NCBI RefSeq assembly: GCF_051020975.1
Contig: NW_027478158.1
Coordinates: forward strand, 11,160,001 to 11,224,000
Reading direction: 5' to 3'
From: Osmia lignaria lignaria
Lineage: Eukaryota > Arthropoda > Insecta > Hymenoptera > Megachilidae
DNA: 64,000 nt
Both the position numbers and the translations under genes were made by a program. Position 1 is the stretch's first letter, and each line of letters opens with the position of its first letter. Positions 1 to 10,302 of the stretch are shown here, one piece after another. The notes beneath the pieces were generated by a model. It saw only the letters and a program-made list of their open reading frames with translations, made no database searches and was not told where the DNA came from.

Positions 1-32
1 TAGCTCGCTTCGTTTCCGAGATATTTGCAGAT

Positions 33-166
33 TTATCTCAAGGGAAGGGGCCTGACGGACATATTTCGAGATATTTCTTCTTCTTGTTGTTCTTCTTCTG
101 CACAGCTAAGCTGGAAGTGGCATTTGCGGCTCGCACTAGTGCAGAGTTATCTCAAAGAAAGGGGCC
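33..166 (+). repeat. Internal direct repeat inside the monomer (two 20-bp boxes, 114 bp apart)
   Basis: Positions 33-52 read TTATCTCAAGGGAAGGGGCC and positions 147-166 read TTATCTCAAAGAAAGGGGCC, identical at 18 of 20 bases. Both are followed by an ACGG, after two extra bases in the first box. The pair recurs in nearly every unit. It may be a trace of an older, shorter repeat from which the 322-bp unit was built, or a pair of binding sites; sequence alone does not decide. One unit class (see the entry at 6762) has five changes in the first box and keeps the second intact. Confidence 0.8.
75..98 (+). repeat. TTC/TTG triplet tract of fixed length
   Basis: Eight triplets, three TTC, two TTG and three TTC, form a pyrimidine-rich tract in every unit. 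Its composition varies by substitution or triplet exchange, for example TTG to TTC near 60878 and 63132, TTC to TTG near 61200, 12259 and 63454, TTC to CTC in many units, and TTC to TTA in units near 43170, 51542 and 54118. I saw no unit in which the number of triplets changed, since the 322-bp register is kept across it. Confidence 0.85.
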
Positions 167-251
167 ACGGTGTTTCTGTATCTCTATTATGTTGGTGCGG
201 CTTCGGAACTTTTAAATATCTCGATGTATCTCGAAAACTACGCTTCTGATC

Positions 252-302
252 AAAAAATATCATAGAACATAAATTGTAGGAAACATAATTCTCTATAAAA
301 AA
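252..302 (+). other. AT-rich tail with two A6 runs
   Basis: The last 80 bases of the unit are AT-rich and carry A6 at 252-257 (after TGATC) and A6 at 297-302 (after CTCTAT here, CTCTAC in most units), about 45 bp apart. Half of the units add AAAAAG near 271. Spaced A-tracts can bend DNA, which is a known feature of many satellites, but the spacing here is not a clean multiple of the helical repeat, so curvature is only a possibility. Confidence 0.5.
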
Positions 303-3300
303 CGTCTCTTAACATTTTGCCATAGCTCGCTTCGTTTCCGAGATATTTGCAGATTCATCTCAAAGGAACTGGCCTGACGGACATATTTCGAGATATTTCT
401 TCTTCTTGTTGTTCTTCCTCTGCACAGCTAAGCTGGAAGTGGCATTTGCAGCTCGCAATAGTGCAGAGTTATCTCAAAGAAAGGGGCCACGGTGTTTCTG
501 TATCCCTATTATGTTGGTGCGGCTTCGGAACTTTTAAATATCTCGATATATCTCGAGAACTACGCTTCTGATCAAAAAATATCATAGAACATAAATTGTA
601 GGAAACATAATTCTCTACAAAAAACGTCTCTTAACATTCTGCCATAGCTCGCTTCGTTTCCGAGATATTTGCAGATTTATCTCAAGGGAAGGGGCCTGAC
701 GGACATATTTCGAGATATTTCTTCTTCTTGTTGTTCTTCTTCTGCACAGCTAAGCTGGAAGTGGCATTTGCGGCTCGCACTAGTGCAGAGTTATCTCAAA
801 GAAAGGGGCCACGGTGTTTCTGTATCCCTATTATGTTTGTGCGGCTTTGGAACTTTTAAATATCTCGATATATCTCGAGAACTACGCTTCTGATCAAAAA
901 ATATCGTCCAACATAAATTGTAGGAAACATAATTCTCTACAAAAAAGGTCTCTCAACATTTTGCCATAGCTCGCTTCGTTTCCGAGATATTTGCAGATAT
1001 ATCTCAAGGGAAGGGGCCTGACGGACATATTTCGAGATATTTCTTCTTCTTGTTGTTCTTCTTCTGCACGGCTAAACTGGAAGTGGCATTTCCAGCTCGC
1101 AATAGTGCAGAGTTATCTCAAAGAGAGGGGCCACGGTGTTTCTGTATCTCTATTATGTTGGTGCGGCTTCGGAACTTTTAAATATCTTGATATATCTCGA
1201 GAACTACGCATCTGATCAAAAAATATCATAGAACATGAAAAGTAGGAAACTTAATTCTCTACAAAAAAGATCTCTTAACATTTTGCCATAGCTCTCTTCG
1301 TTTCCGAGATATTTGCAGATTTATCTCAAGGGAAGGGGCCTGACGGACATATTTCGAGATATTTCTTCTTCTTGTTGTTCTTCTTCTGCACAGCTAAGCT
1401 GGAAGTGGCATTTGTGGCTCGCACTAGTGCACAGTTATCTCAAAGAAAGGGGCCACGCTGTTTCTGTATCTCTATTATGTTGGTGCGGCTTCGGAACTTT
1501 TAAATATCTCGATATATCTCGAAAACTACGCTTCTGATCAAAAAATATCATAGAACATGAAAAGTAGGAAACTTAATTCTCTACAAAGAAGGTCTCTTAA
1601 CATTTTGCCATAGCTCTCTTCGTTTCCGAGATATTTGAAGATTTATCTCAAGGGAAGGGGCCTAACGGACATATTTCGAGATATTTCTTCTTCTTGTTGT
1701 TCTTCTTCTGCACAGCTAAGCTGGAAGTGGCATTTGCGGCTCGCACTAGTGCAGAGTTATCTCAAAGAAAGGGGCCACGGTGTTTCTGTATCCCTATTAT
1801 GTTGGTGCGGCTTCGGAACTTTTAAATATCTCGATATATCTCGAGAACTACGCTTCTGATCAAAAAATATCATAGAACATAAATTGTAGGAAACATAATT
1901 CTCTACAAAAAACGTCTCTTAACATTCTGCCATAGCTCGCTTCGTTTCCGAGATATTTGCAGATTTATCTCAAGGGAAGGGGCCTGACGGACATATTTCG
2001 AGATATTTCTTCTTCTTGTTGTTCTTCTTCTGCACAGCTAAGCTGGAAGTGGCATTTGCGGCTCGCACTAGTGCAGAGTTATCTCAAAGAAAGGGGCCAC
2101 GGTGTTTCTGTATCCCTATTATGTTTGTGCGGCTTCGGAACTTTTAAATATCTCGATATATCTCGAGAACTACGCTTCTGATCAAAAAATATCATACAAC
2201 ATAAATTGTAGGAAACATAATTCTCTACAAAAAAGGTCTCTCAACATTTTGCCATAGCTCGCTTCGTTTCCGAGATATTTGCAGATATATCTCAAGGGAA
2301 GGGGCCTGACGGACATATTTCGAGATATTTCTTCTTCTTGTTGTTCTTCTTCTGCACAGCTAAGCTGGAAGTGGCATTTACAGCTCGGAATAGTGCAGAG
2401 TTATCTCAAAGAAAGGGGCCACGGTGTTTCTGTATCTCTATTATGTTGGTGCGGCTTCGGAACTTTTAAATATCTTGATATATCTCGAGAACTACGCATC
2501 TGATCAAAAAATATCATAGAACATAAAAAGTAGGAAACTTAATTCTCTACAAAAAAGGTCTCTTAACATTTTGCCATAGCTCGCTTCGTTTCCGAGATAT
2601 TTGCAGATTTATCTCAAGGGAAGGGGCCTAACGGACATATTTCGAGATATTTCTTCTTCTTGTTGTTCTTCTTCTGCACAGCTAAGCTGGAAGTGGCATG
2701 TGCAGCGCGCAATAGTGCAGAGTTATCTCAAAGAAAGGGGCCACGGTGTTTCTGTATCTCTATTATGTTGGTGCGGCTTCGGAACTTTTAAATATCTTGA
2801 TATATCTCGAGAACTACGCATCTGATCAAAAAATATCATAGAGCATAAAAAGTAGGAAACTTAATTCTCTACAAAAAAGGTCTCTTAACATTTTGCCATA
2901 GCTCGCTTCGTTTCCGAGATATTTGCAGATTTATCTCAAGGGAAGGGGCCTAACGGACATATTTCGAGATATTTCTTCTTCCTGTTGTTCTTCTTCTGCA
3001 CAGCTAAACTGGAAGTGGCATTTCCAGCTCGCAATAGTGCAGAGTTATCTCAAAGAGAGGGGCCACGGTGTTTCTGTATCTCTATTATGTTGGTGCGGCT
3101 TCGGAACTTTTAAATATCTTGATATATCTCGAGAACTACGCATCTGATCAAAAAATATCATAGAGCATAAAAAGTAGGAAACTTAATTCTCTACAAAAAA
3201 GGTCTCTTAACATTTTGCCATAGCTCGCTTCGTTTCCGAGATATTTGCAGATTTATCTCAAGGGAAGGGGCCTAACGGACATATTTCGAGATATTTCTTC

Positions 3301-5474
3301 TTCTTGTTGTTCTTCTTCTGCACAGCTAAACTGGAAGTGGCATTTCCAGCTCGCAATAGTGCAGAGTTATCTCAAAGAGAGGGGCCACGGTGTTTCTGTA
3401 TCTCTATTATGTTGGTGCGGCTTCGGAACTTTTAAATATCTTGATATATCTCGAGAACTACGCATCTGATCAAAAAATATCATAGAACATGAAAAGTAGG
3501 AAACTTAATTCTCTACAAAAAAGGTCTCTTAACATTTTGCCATAGCTCTCTTCGTTTCCGAGATATTTGCAGATTTATCTCAAGGGAAGGGGCCTGACGG
3601 ACATATTTCGAGATATTTCTTCTTCTTGTTGTTCTTCTTCTGCACAGCTAAGCTGGAAGTGGCATTTGCGGCACGCACTAGTGCAGAGTTATCTCAAAGA
3701 AAGGGGCCACGGTGTTTCTGTATCCCTATTATGTTGGTGCGGCTTCGGAACTTTTAAATATCTCGATATATCTCGAGAACTACGCTTCTGATCAAAAAAT
3801 ATCATAGAACATAAACTGTAGGAAACATAATTCTCTACAAAAAAGGTCTCTTAACATTTTGCCATAGCTCGCTTCGTTTCCGAGATATTTGCAGATATAT
3901 CTCAAGGGAAGGGGCCTGACGGACATATTTCGAGATATTTCTTCTTCTTGTTGTTCTTCTTCTGCACAGCTAAGCTGGAAGTGGCATTTGCAGCTCGGAA
4001 TAGTGCAGAGTTATCTCAAAGAAAGGGGCCACGGTGTTTCTGTATCTCTATTATGTTGGTGCGGCTTCGGAACTTTTAAATATCTTGATATATCTCGAGA
4101 ACTACGCATCTGATCAAAAAATATCATAGAACATAAAAAGTAGGAAACTTAATTCTCTACAAAAAAGGTCTCTTAACATTTTGCCATAGCTCGCTTCGTT
4201 TCCGAGATATTTGCAGATTTATCTCAAGGGAAGGGGCCTAACGGACATATTTCGAGATATTTCTTCTTCTTGTTGTTCTTCTTCTGCACAGCTAAACTGG
4301 AAGTGGCATTTCCAGCTCGCAATAGTGCAGAGTTATCTCAAAGAGAGGGGCCACGGTGTTTCTGTATCTCTATTATGTTGGTGCGGCTTCGGAACTTTTA
4401 AATATCTTGATATATCTCGAGAACTACGCATCTGATCAAAAAATATCATAGAACATGAAAAGTAGGAAACTTAATTCTCTACAAAAAAGGTCTCTTAACA
4501 TTTTGCCATAGCTCTCTTCCTTTCCGAGATATTTGAAGATTTATCTCAAGGGAAGGGGCCTGACGGACATATTTCGAGATATTTCTTCTTCTTGTTGTTC
4601 TTCTTCTGCACAGCTAAGCTGGAAGTGGCATTTGCAGTTCGCAATAGTGCAGAGTTATCTCAAAGAAAGGGGCCACGGTGTTTCTGTATCTCTATTATGT
4701 TGGTGCGGCTTCGGAACTTTTAAATATCTTGATATATCTCGAGAACTACGCATCTGATCAAAAAATATCGTAGAACATAAAAAGTAGGAAACTTAATTCT
4801 CTACAAATAAGGTCTCTTAACATTTTGCCATAGCTCGCTTGGTTTCCGAGATATTTGCAGATTTATCTCAAGGGAAGGGGCCTGACGGACATATTTCGAG
4901 ATATTTCTTCTTCTTGTTGTTCTTCTTCTGCACAGCTAAGCTGGAAGTGGTATTTGCGGCTCGCACTAGTGCAGAGTTATCTCAAAGAAAGGGGCCACGG
5001 TGTTTCTGTATCCCTATTATGTTGGTGCGGCTTCGGAACTTTTAAATATCTCGATATATCTCGAGAACTACGCTTCTGATCAAAAAATATCATAGAACAT
5101 AAATTGTAGGAAACATAATTCTCTACAAAAAAGGTCTCTTAACATTTTGCCATAGCTCGCTTCGTTTCCGAGATATTTGCAGATATATCTCAAGGGAAGG
5201 GGCCTGACGGACATATTTCGAGATATTTCTTCTTCTTGTTGTTCTTCTTCTGCACAGCTAAGCTGGAAGTGGCATTTACAGCTCGGAACAGTGCAGAGTT
5301 ATCTCAAAGAAAGGGGCCACGGTGTTTCTGTATCCCTATTATGTTGGTGCGGCTTCGGAACTTTTAAATATCTCGATATATCTCGAGAACTACGCCTCTG
5401 ATCGAAAAATATCATAGAACATAAAAAGTAGGAAACTTAATTCTCTACAAAAAAGGTCTCTTAACATTTTGCCA

Positions 5475-8400
5475 AGCTCCCTTCGTTTCCGAGATATTTG
5501 CAGATTTATCTCAAGGGAAGGGGCCTGACGGACATATTTCGAGATATTTCTTCTTCTTGTTGTTCTTCTTCTGCACAGCTAAGCTGGAAGTGGCATTTGC
5601 AGCGCGCAATAGTGCAGAGTTATCTCAAAGAAAGGGGCCACGGTGTTTCTGTATCTCTATTATGTTGGTGCGGCTTCGGAACTTTTAAATATCTTGATAT
5701 ATCTCGAGAACTACGCATCTGATCAAAAAATATCATACTACATAAAAAGTAGGAAACTTATTTCTCTACAAGAAAGGTCTGTAAACATTTTGCCATAGCT
5801 CGCTTCGTTTCCGAGATATTTGCAGATTTATCTCAAGGGAAGGGGCCTGACGGACATATTTCGAGATATTTCTTCTTCTTGTTGTTCTTCTTCTGCACAG
5901 CTAAACTGGAAGTGGCATTTCCAGCTCGCAATCGTGCAGAGTTATCTCAAAGAAAGGGGCCACGGTGTTTCTGTATCTCTATTATGTTGGTGCGGCTTCG
6001 GAACTTTTAAATATCTTGATATATCTCGAGAACTACGCATCTGATCAAAAAATATCATACTACATAAAAAGTAGGAAACTTATTTCTCTACAAGAAAGGT
6101 CTCTAAACATTTTGCCATAGCTCGCTTCGTTTCCGAGATATTTGCAGATTTATCTCAAGGGAAGGGGCCTGACGGACATATTTCGAGATATTTCTTCTTC
6201 TTGTTGTTCTTCTTCTGCACAGCTAAGCTGGAAGTGGCATTTGCAGCTCGCAATAGTGCAGAGTTATCTCAAAGAAAGGGGCCACGGTGTTTCTGTATCT
6301 CTATTATGTTGGTGCGGCTTCGGAACTTTTAAATATCTCGATATATCTCGAGAACTACGCCTCTGATCGAAAAATATCATAGAACATAAAAAGTAGGAAA
6401 CTTAATTCTCTACAAAAAAGGTCTCTTAACATTTTGCCATAGCTCGCTTCGTTTCCGAGACATTTGCAGATTTATCTCAAGGGAAGGGGCCTGACGGACA
6501 TATTTCGAGATATTTCTTCTTCTTGTTGTTCTTCTTCTGCACAGCTAAGCTGGAAGTGGCATTTACAGCTCGGAACAGTGCAGAGTTATCTCAAAGAAAG
6601 GGGCCACGGTGTTTCTGTATCCCTATTATGTTGGTGCGGCTTCGGAACTTTTAAATATCTCGATATATCTCGAGAACTACGCTTCTGATCAAAAAATATC
6701 ATAGAACATAAATTGTAGGAAACATAATTCTCTACAAAAAACGTCTCTTAACATTTTGCCATAGCTCGCTTCGTTTCCGAGATATTTGCAGATTCAGCTC
6801 AAAGGAACTGGCCTGACGGACATATTTCGAGATATTTCTTCTTCTTGTTGTTCTTCCTTTGCACAGCTAAGCTGGAAGTGGCATTTGCAGCTCGCAATAG
6901 TGCAGAGTTATCTCAAAGAAAGGGGCCACGGTGTTTCTGTATCTCTATTATGTTGGTGCGGCTTCGGAACTTTTAAATATCTTGATATATCTCGAGAACT
7001 ACGCCTCTGATCGAAAAATATCATAGAACATAAAAAGTAGGAAACTTAATTCTCTACAAAAAAGGTCTCTTAACATTTTGCCAAGCTCCCTTCGTTTCCG
7101 AGATATTTGCAGATTTATCTCAAGGGAAGGGGCCTGACGGACATATTTCGAGATATTTCTTCTTCTTGTTGTTCTTCTTCTGCACAGCTAAGCTGGAAGT
7201 GGCATTTGCAGCGCGCAATAGTGCAGAGTTATCTCAAAGAAAGGGGCCACGGTGTTTCTGTATCTCTATTATGTTGGTGCGGCTTCGGAACTTTTAAATA
7301 TCTTGATATATCTCGAGAACTACGCATCTGATCAAAAAATATCATACTACATAAAAAGTAGGAAACTTATTTCTCTACAAGAAAGGTCTGTAAACATTTT
7401 GCCATAGCTCGCTTCGTTTCCGAGATATTTGCAGATTTATCTCAAGGGAAGGGGCCTGACGGACATATTTCGAGATATTTCTTCTTCTTGTTGTTCTTCT
7501 TCTGCACAGCTAAACTGGAAGTGGCATTTCCAGCTCGCAATCGTGCAGAGTTATCTCAAAGAAAGGGGCCACGGTGTTTCTGTATCTCTATTATGTTGGT
7601 GCGGCTTCGGAACTTTTAAATATCTTGATATATCTCGAGAACTACGCATCTGATCAAAAAATATCATACTACATAAAAAGTAGGAAACTTATTTCTCTAC
7701 AAGAAAGGTCTCTAAACATTTTGCCATAGCTCGCTTCGTTTCCGAGATATTTGCAGATTTATCTCAAGGGAAGGGGCCTGACGGACATATTTCGAGATAT
7801 TTCTTCTTCTTGTTGTTCTTCTTCTGCACAGCTAAGCTGGAAGTGGCATTTGCAGCTCGCAATAGTGCAGAGTTATCTCAAAGAAAGGGGCCACGGTGTT
7901 TCTGTATCTCTATTATGTTGGTGCGGCTTCGGAACTTTTAAATATCTCGATATATCTCGAGAACTACGCCTCTGATCGAAAAATATCATAGAACATAAAA
8001 AGTAGGAAACTTAATTCTCTACAAAAAAGGTCTCTTAACATTTTGCCATAGCTCGCTTCGTTTCCGAGACATTTGCAGATTTATCTCAAGGGAAGGGGCC
8101 TGACGGACATATTTCGAGATATTTCTTCTTCTTGTTGTTCTTCTTCTGCACAGCTAAGCTGGAAGTGGCATTTGCGGCTCGCACTAGTGCACAGTTATCT
8201 CAAAGAAAGCGGCCACGGTGTTTCTGTATCTCTATTATGTTGGTGCGGCTTCGGAACTTTTAAATATCTTGATATATCTCGAGAACTACGCATCTGATCA
8301 AAAAATATCATAGAACATGAAAAGTAGGAAACTTAATTCTCTACAAAAAAGGTCTCTTAACATTTTGCCATAGCTCTCTTCGTTTCCGAGATATTTGCAG

Positions 8401-10302
8401 ATTTATCTCAAGGGAAGGGGCCTGACGGACATATTTCGAGATATTTCTTCTTCTTGTTGTTCTTCTTCTGCACAGCTGAGCTGAAAGTGGCATTTGCAGG
8501 TCGCAATAGTGCAGAATTATCTCAAAGAAAGGGGCCACGGTGTTTCTGTATCTCTATTATGTTGGTGCGTCTTCGGAACTTTTAAATATCTCGATATATC
8601 TCGAAAACTACGCTTCTGATCAAAAAATATCATAGAACATAAATTGTAGGAAACATAATTCTCTACAAAAAACGTCTCTTAACATTTTGCCATAGCCTGC
8701 TTCGTTTCCGAGATATTTGCAGATTTATCTCAAGGGAAGGGGCCTGACGGACATATTTCGAGATATTTCTTCTTCTTGTTGTTCTTCTTCTGCACAGCTA
8801 AGCTGGAAGTGGCATTTGCAGCGCGCAATAGTGCAGAGTTATCTCAAAGAAAGGGGCCACGGTGTTTCTGTATCTCTATTATGTTAGTGCGGCTTCGGAA
8901 CTTTTAAATATCTTGATATATCTCGAGAACTACGCATCTGATCAAAAAATATCATACTACATAAAAAGTAGGAAACTTATTTCTCTACAAGAAAGGTCTC
9001 TAAACATTTTGCCATAGCTCGCTTCGTTTCCGAGATATTTGCAGATTTATCTCAAGGGAAGGGGCCTGACGGACATATTTCGAGATATTTCTTCTTCTTG
9101 TTGTTCTTCTTCTGCACAGCTAAGCTGGAAGTGGCATTTGCAGCTCGCAATAGTGCAGGGTTATCTCAAAGAAAGGGGCCACGGTGTTTCTGTATCTCTA
9201 TTATGTTGGTGCGGCTTCGGAACTTTTAAATATCTCGATATATCTCGAAAACTACGCTTCTGATCAAAAAATATCATAGAACGTAAATTGTAGGAAACAT
9301 TATTCTCTACAAAAAAGGTCCCTTAACATTTTGCCATAGCTCGCTTCGTTTCCGAGATATTTGCAGATTTATCTCAAGGGAAGGGTCCTGATGGACATAT
9401 TTCGAGATATTTCTTCTTCTTGTTGTTCTTCTTCTGCACAGCTAAACTGGAAGTGGCATTTCCAGCTCGCAATCGTGCAGAGTTATCTCAAAGAAAGGGG
9501 CCACGGTGTTTCTGTATCTCTATTATGTTGGTGCGGCTTCGGAACTTTTAAATATCTTGATATATCTCGAGAACTACGCCTCTGATCGAAAAATATCATA
9601 GAACATAAAAAGTAGGAAACTTAATTCTCTACAAAAAAGGTCTCTTAACATTTTGCCATAGCTCGCTTCGTTTCCGAGACATTTGCAGATTTATCTCAAG
9701 GGAAGGGGCCTGACGGACATATTTCGAGATATTTCTTCTTCTTGTTGTTCTTCTTCTGCACAGCTAAGCTGGAAGTGGCATTTGCGGCTCGCACTAGTGC
9801 ACAGTTATCTCAAAGAAAGGGGCCACGGTGTTTCTGTATCTCTATTATGTTGGTGCAGCTTCGGAACTTTTAAATATCTTGATATATCTCGAGAACTCCG
9901 CATCTGATCAAAAAATATCATAGAACATAAAAAGTAGGAAACTTAATTCTCTACAAAAAAGGTCTCTTAACATTTTGGAATAGCTCGCTTCGTTTCCGAG
10001 ATATTTGCAGATTTATCTCAAGGGAAGGGGCCCAACGGACATATTTCGAGATATTTCTTCTTCTTGTTGTTCTTCTTCTGCACAGCTAAGCTGGAAGTGG
10101 CATTTCCAGCTCGCAATGGTGCAGAGTTATCTCAAAGAGAGGGGCCACGGTGTTTCTGTATCTCTATTATGTTGATGCGGCTTCGGAACTTTTAAATATC
10201 TTGATATATCTCGAGAACTACGCCTCTGATCAAAAAATATCATAGAACGCAAAAAGTAGGAAACTTAATTCTCTACAAAAAAGGTCCCTTAACATTTTGC
10301 CA
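5475..10302 (+). repeat. Array zone 2: three rounds of a 5-unit higher-order repeat (about 1,610 bp)
   Basis: Rounds begin at 5475, 7084 and 8693. Each starts with a unit carrying GCAGCGCGCAATAG and CATACTACATAAAAAG. Units with GCAATCGTGCAG, CGCCTCTGATCGAAAA and CGAGACATTTGC follow. The first two rounds share a deletion (CCAAGCTCCC at 5474 and 7083) and GGTCTGTAAAC, and their first three units look identical. The third round has the same markers in changed combination and two units with stops in the 74-codon frame, so it appears older or reshuffled. Confidence 0.8.
6762..7083 (+). repeat. Example of the divergent-box unit class (GATTCAGCTCAAAGG)
   Basis: In this class the first TTATCTC box reads CAGCTCAAAGGAACTGGCC, so five bases differ within 16 bp from the common form while the rest of the unit is ordinary. 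Most members also have CTTCCTCTGC. Members start their frame near 347 (partial), 6786, 18699, 19987, 20953, 22241, 23529, 26749, 29003, 29647, 30291, 30613, 30935, 32223, 35764 and 44136. A clustered patch of this kind suggests a short conversion tract from a diverged unit rather than independent mutations. Here the right end carries CGCCTCTGATCGAAAA, as in the unit near 5153. Confidence 0.75.

Larger units (their letters stand above)
17..232. repeat. GAGATA/TATCTC motif set with exact inverted decamers
   Basis: In the first unit GAGATA occurs at 18-23 and 68-73, and its complement TATCTC at 34-39, 148-153, 179-184, 217-222 and 227-232, seven occurrences in 322 bp. CGAGATATTT at 17-26 and 67-76 is the exact reverse complement of AAATATCTCG at 214-223. 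GAGATAT at 18-24 also faces ATATCTC (in units that have GATATATCTC instead of GATTTATCTC) across a short loop, giving a possible 7-bp hairpin stem. Common variants remove single sites: TATCCC at 179, and CTTGAT at the 217 site. A protein-binding or folding role is only a possibility. Confidence 0.7.
25..249 (+). other. Recurrent 74-codon open frame in the monomer (probably non-coding)
   Basis: Each unit can be read from a TTG at unit position 25 to a TGA at 247-249, giving a 74-residue peptide rich in Ser, Cys and Trp (the Ser/Cys run comes from the TTC/TTG tract). There is no in-frame ATG, and a TAG lies 24 bases upstream. The frame is open in roughly nine of ten units. It is broken by TGG to TGA at residue 30 in units near 8395, 52508, 55728, 57981, 61200, 61522, 63454 and 63776. 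Residue 32 becomes TAG near 39306, 42526, 47678 and 50898. Residue 57 becomes a stop near 8717 and 10005, residue 35 becomes TAG near 62488, and a frameshift lies at 34590. The TTG is lost near 23529 and 26749. Stop-bearing units are copied along with intact ones, so openness is best explained by recent common descent. I find no protein family resemblance and do not propose a product. Confidence 0.8.
1..322 (+). repeat. Reference monomer (first unit) and its internal layout
   Basis: Counting bases in this unit gives 128 G+C of 322 (about 40%) and 13 to 14 CpG against about 12.7 expected. In order it contains a leader with CGAGATATTT, a TTATCTC box with AAGGGGCC, a second CGAGATATTT, a TTC/TTG triplet tract, a variable core (GCGGCTCGCACTAG or GCAGCTCGCAATAG), a second TTATCTC-AAGGGGCC box, a TTTAAA site at 211-216, a TATCTCGATATATCTCGA segment (this first unit has G for A in the middle), then an AT-rich tail of about 80 bp with two A6 runs. 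Two tail haplotypes dominate the array: one with CGAAAACTACGCTTC, AAATTG and AAACATAATT, the other with CGAGAACTACGCATC, AAAAAG and AAACTTAATT. The choice of unit start is arbitrary. The length is close to two nucleosome repeats, which is common in satellites. Confidence 0.95.
1..5474 (+). repeat. Array zone 1: mixed units with 3-, 4- and 5-unit echoes
   Basis: Seventeen units without one dominant higher-order period. A segment near 547-1000 recurs near 1835-2290 (1,288 bp, four units), sharing ATGTTTGTGCGG and the rare ATTCTGCC. Two units with GCTAAACTGG and TTTCCAGCTCGC stand next to each other near 2899 and 3221, and the latter is echoed near 4187 (966 bp). GAACATGAAAAG followed by TAGCTCTC appears after several of these units. 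The unit near 323 has a partly changed first TTATCTC box (GATTCATCTCAAAGG). Confidence 0.75.
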
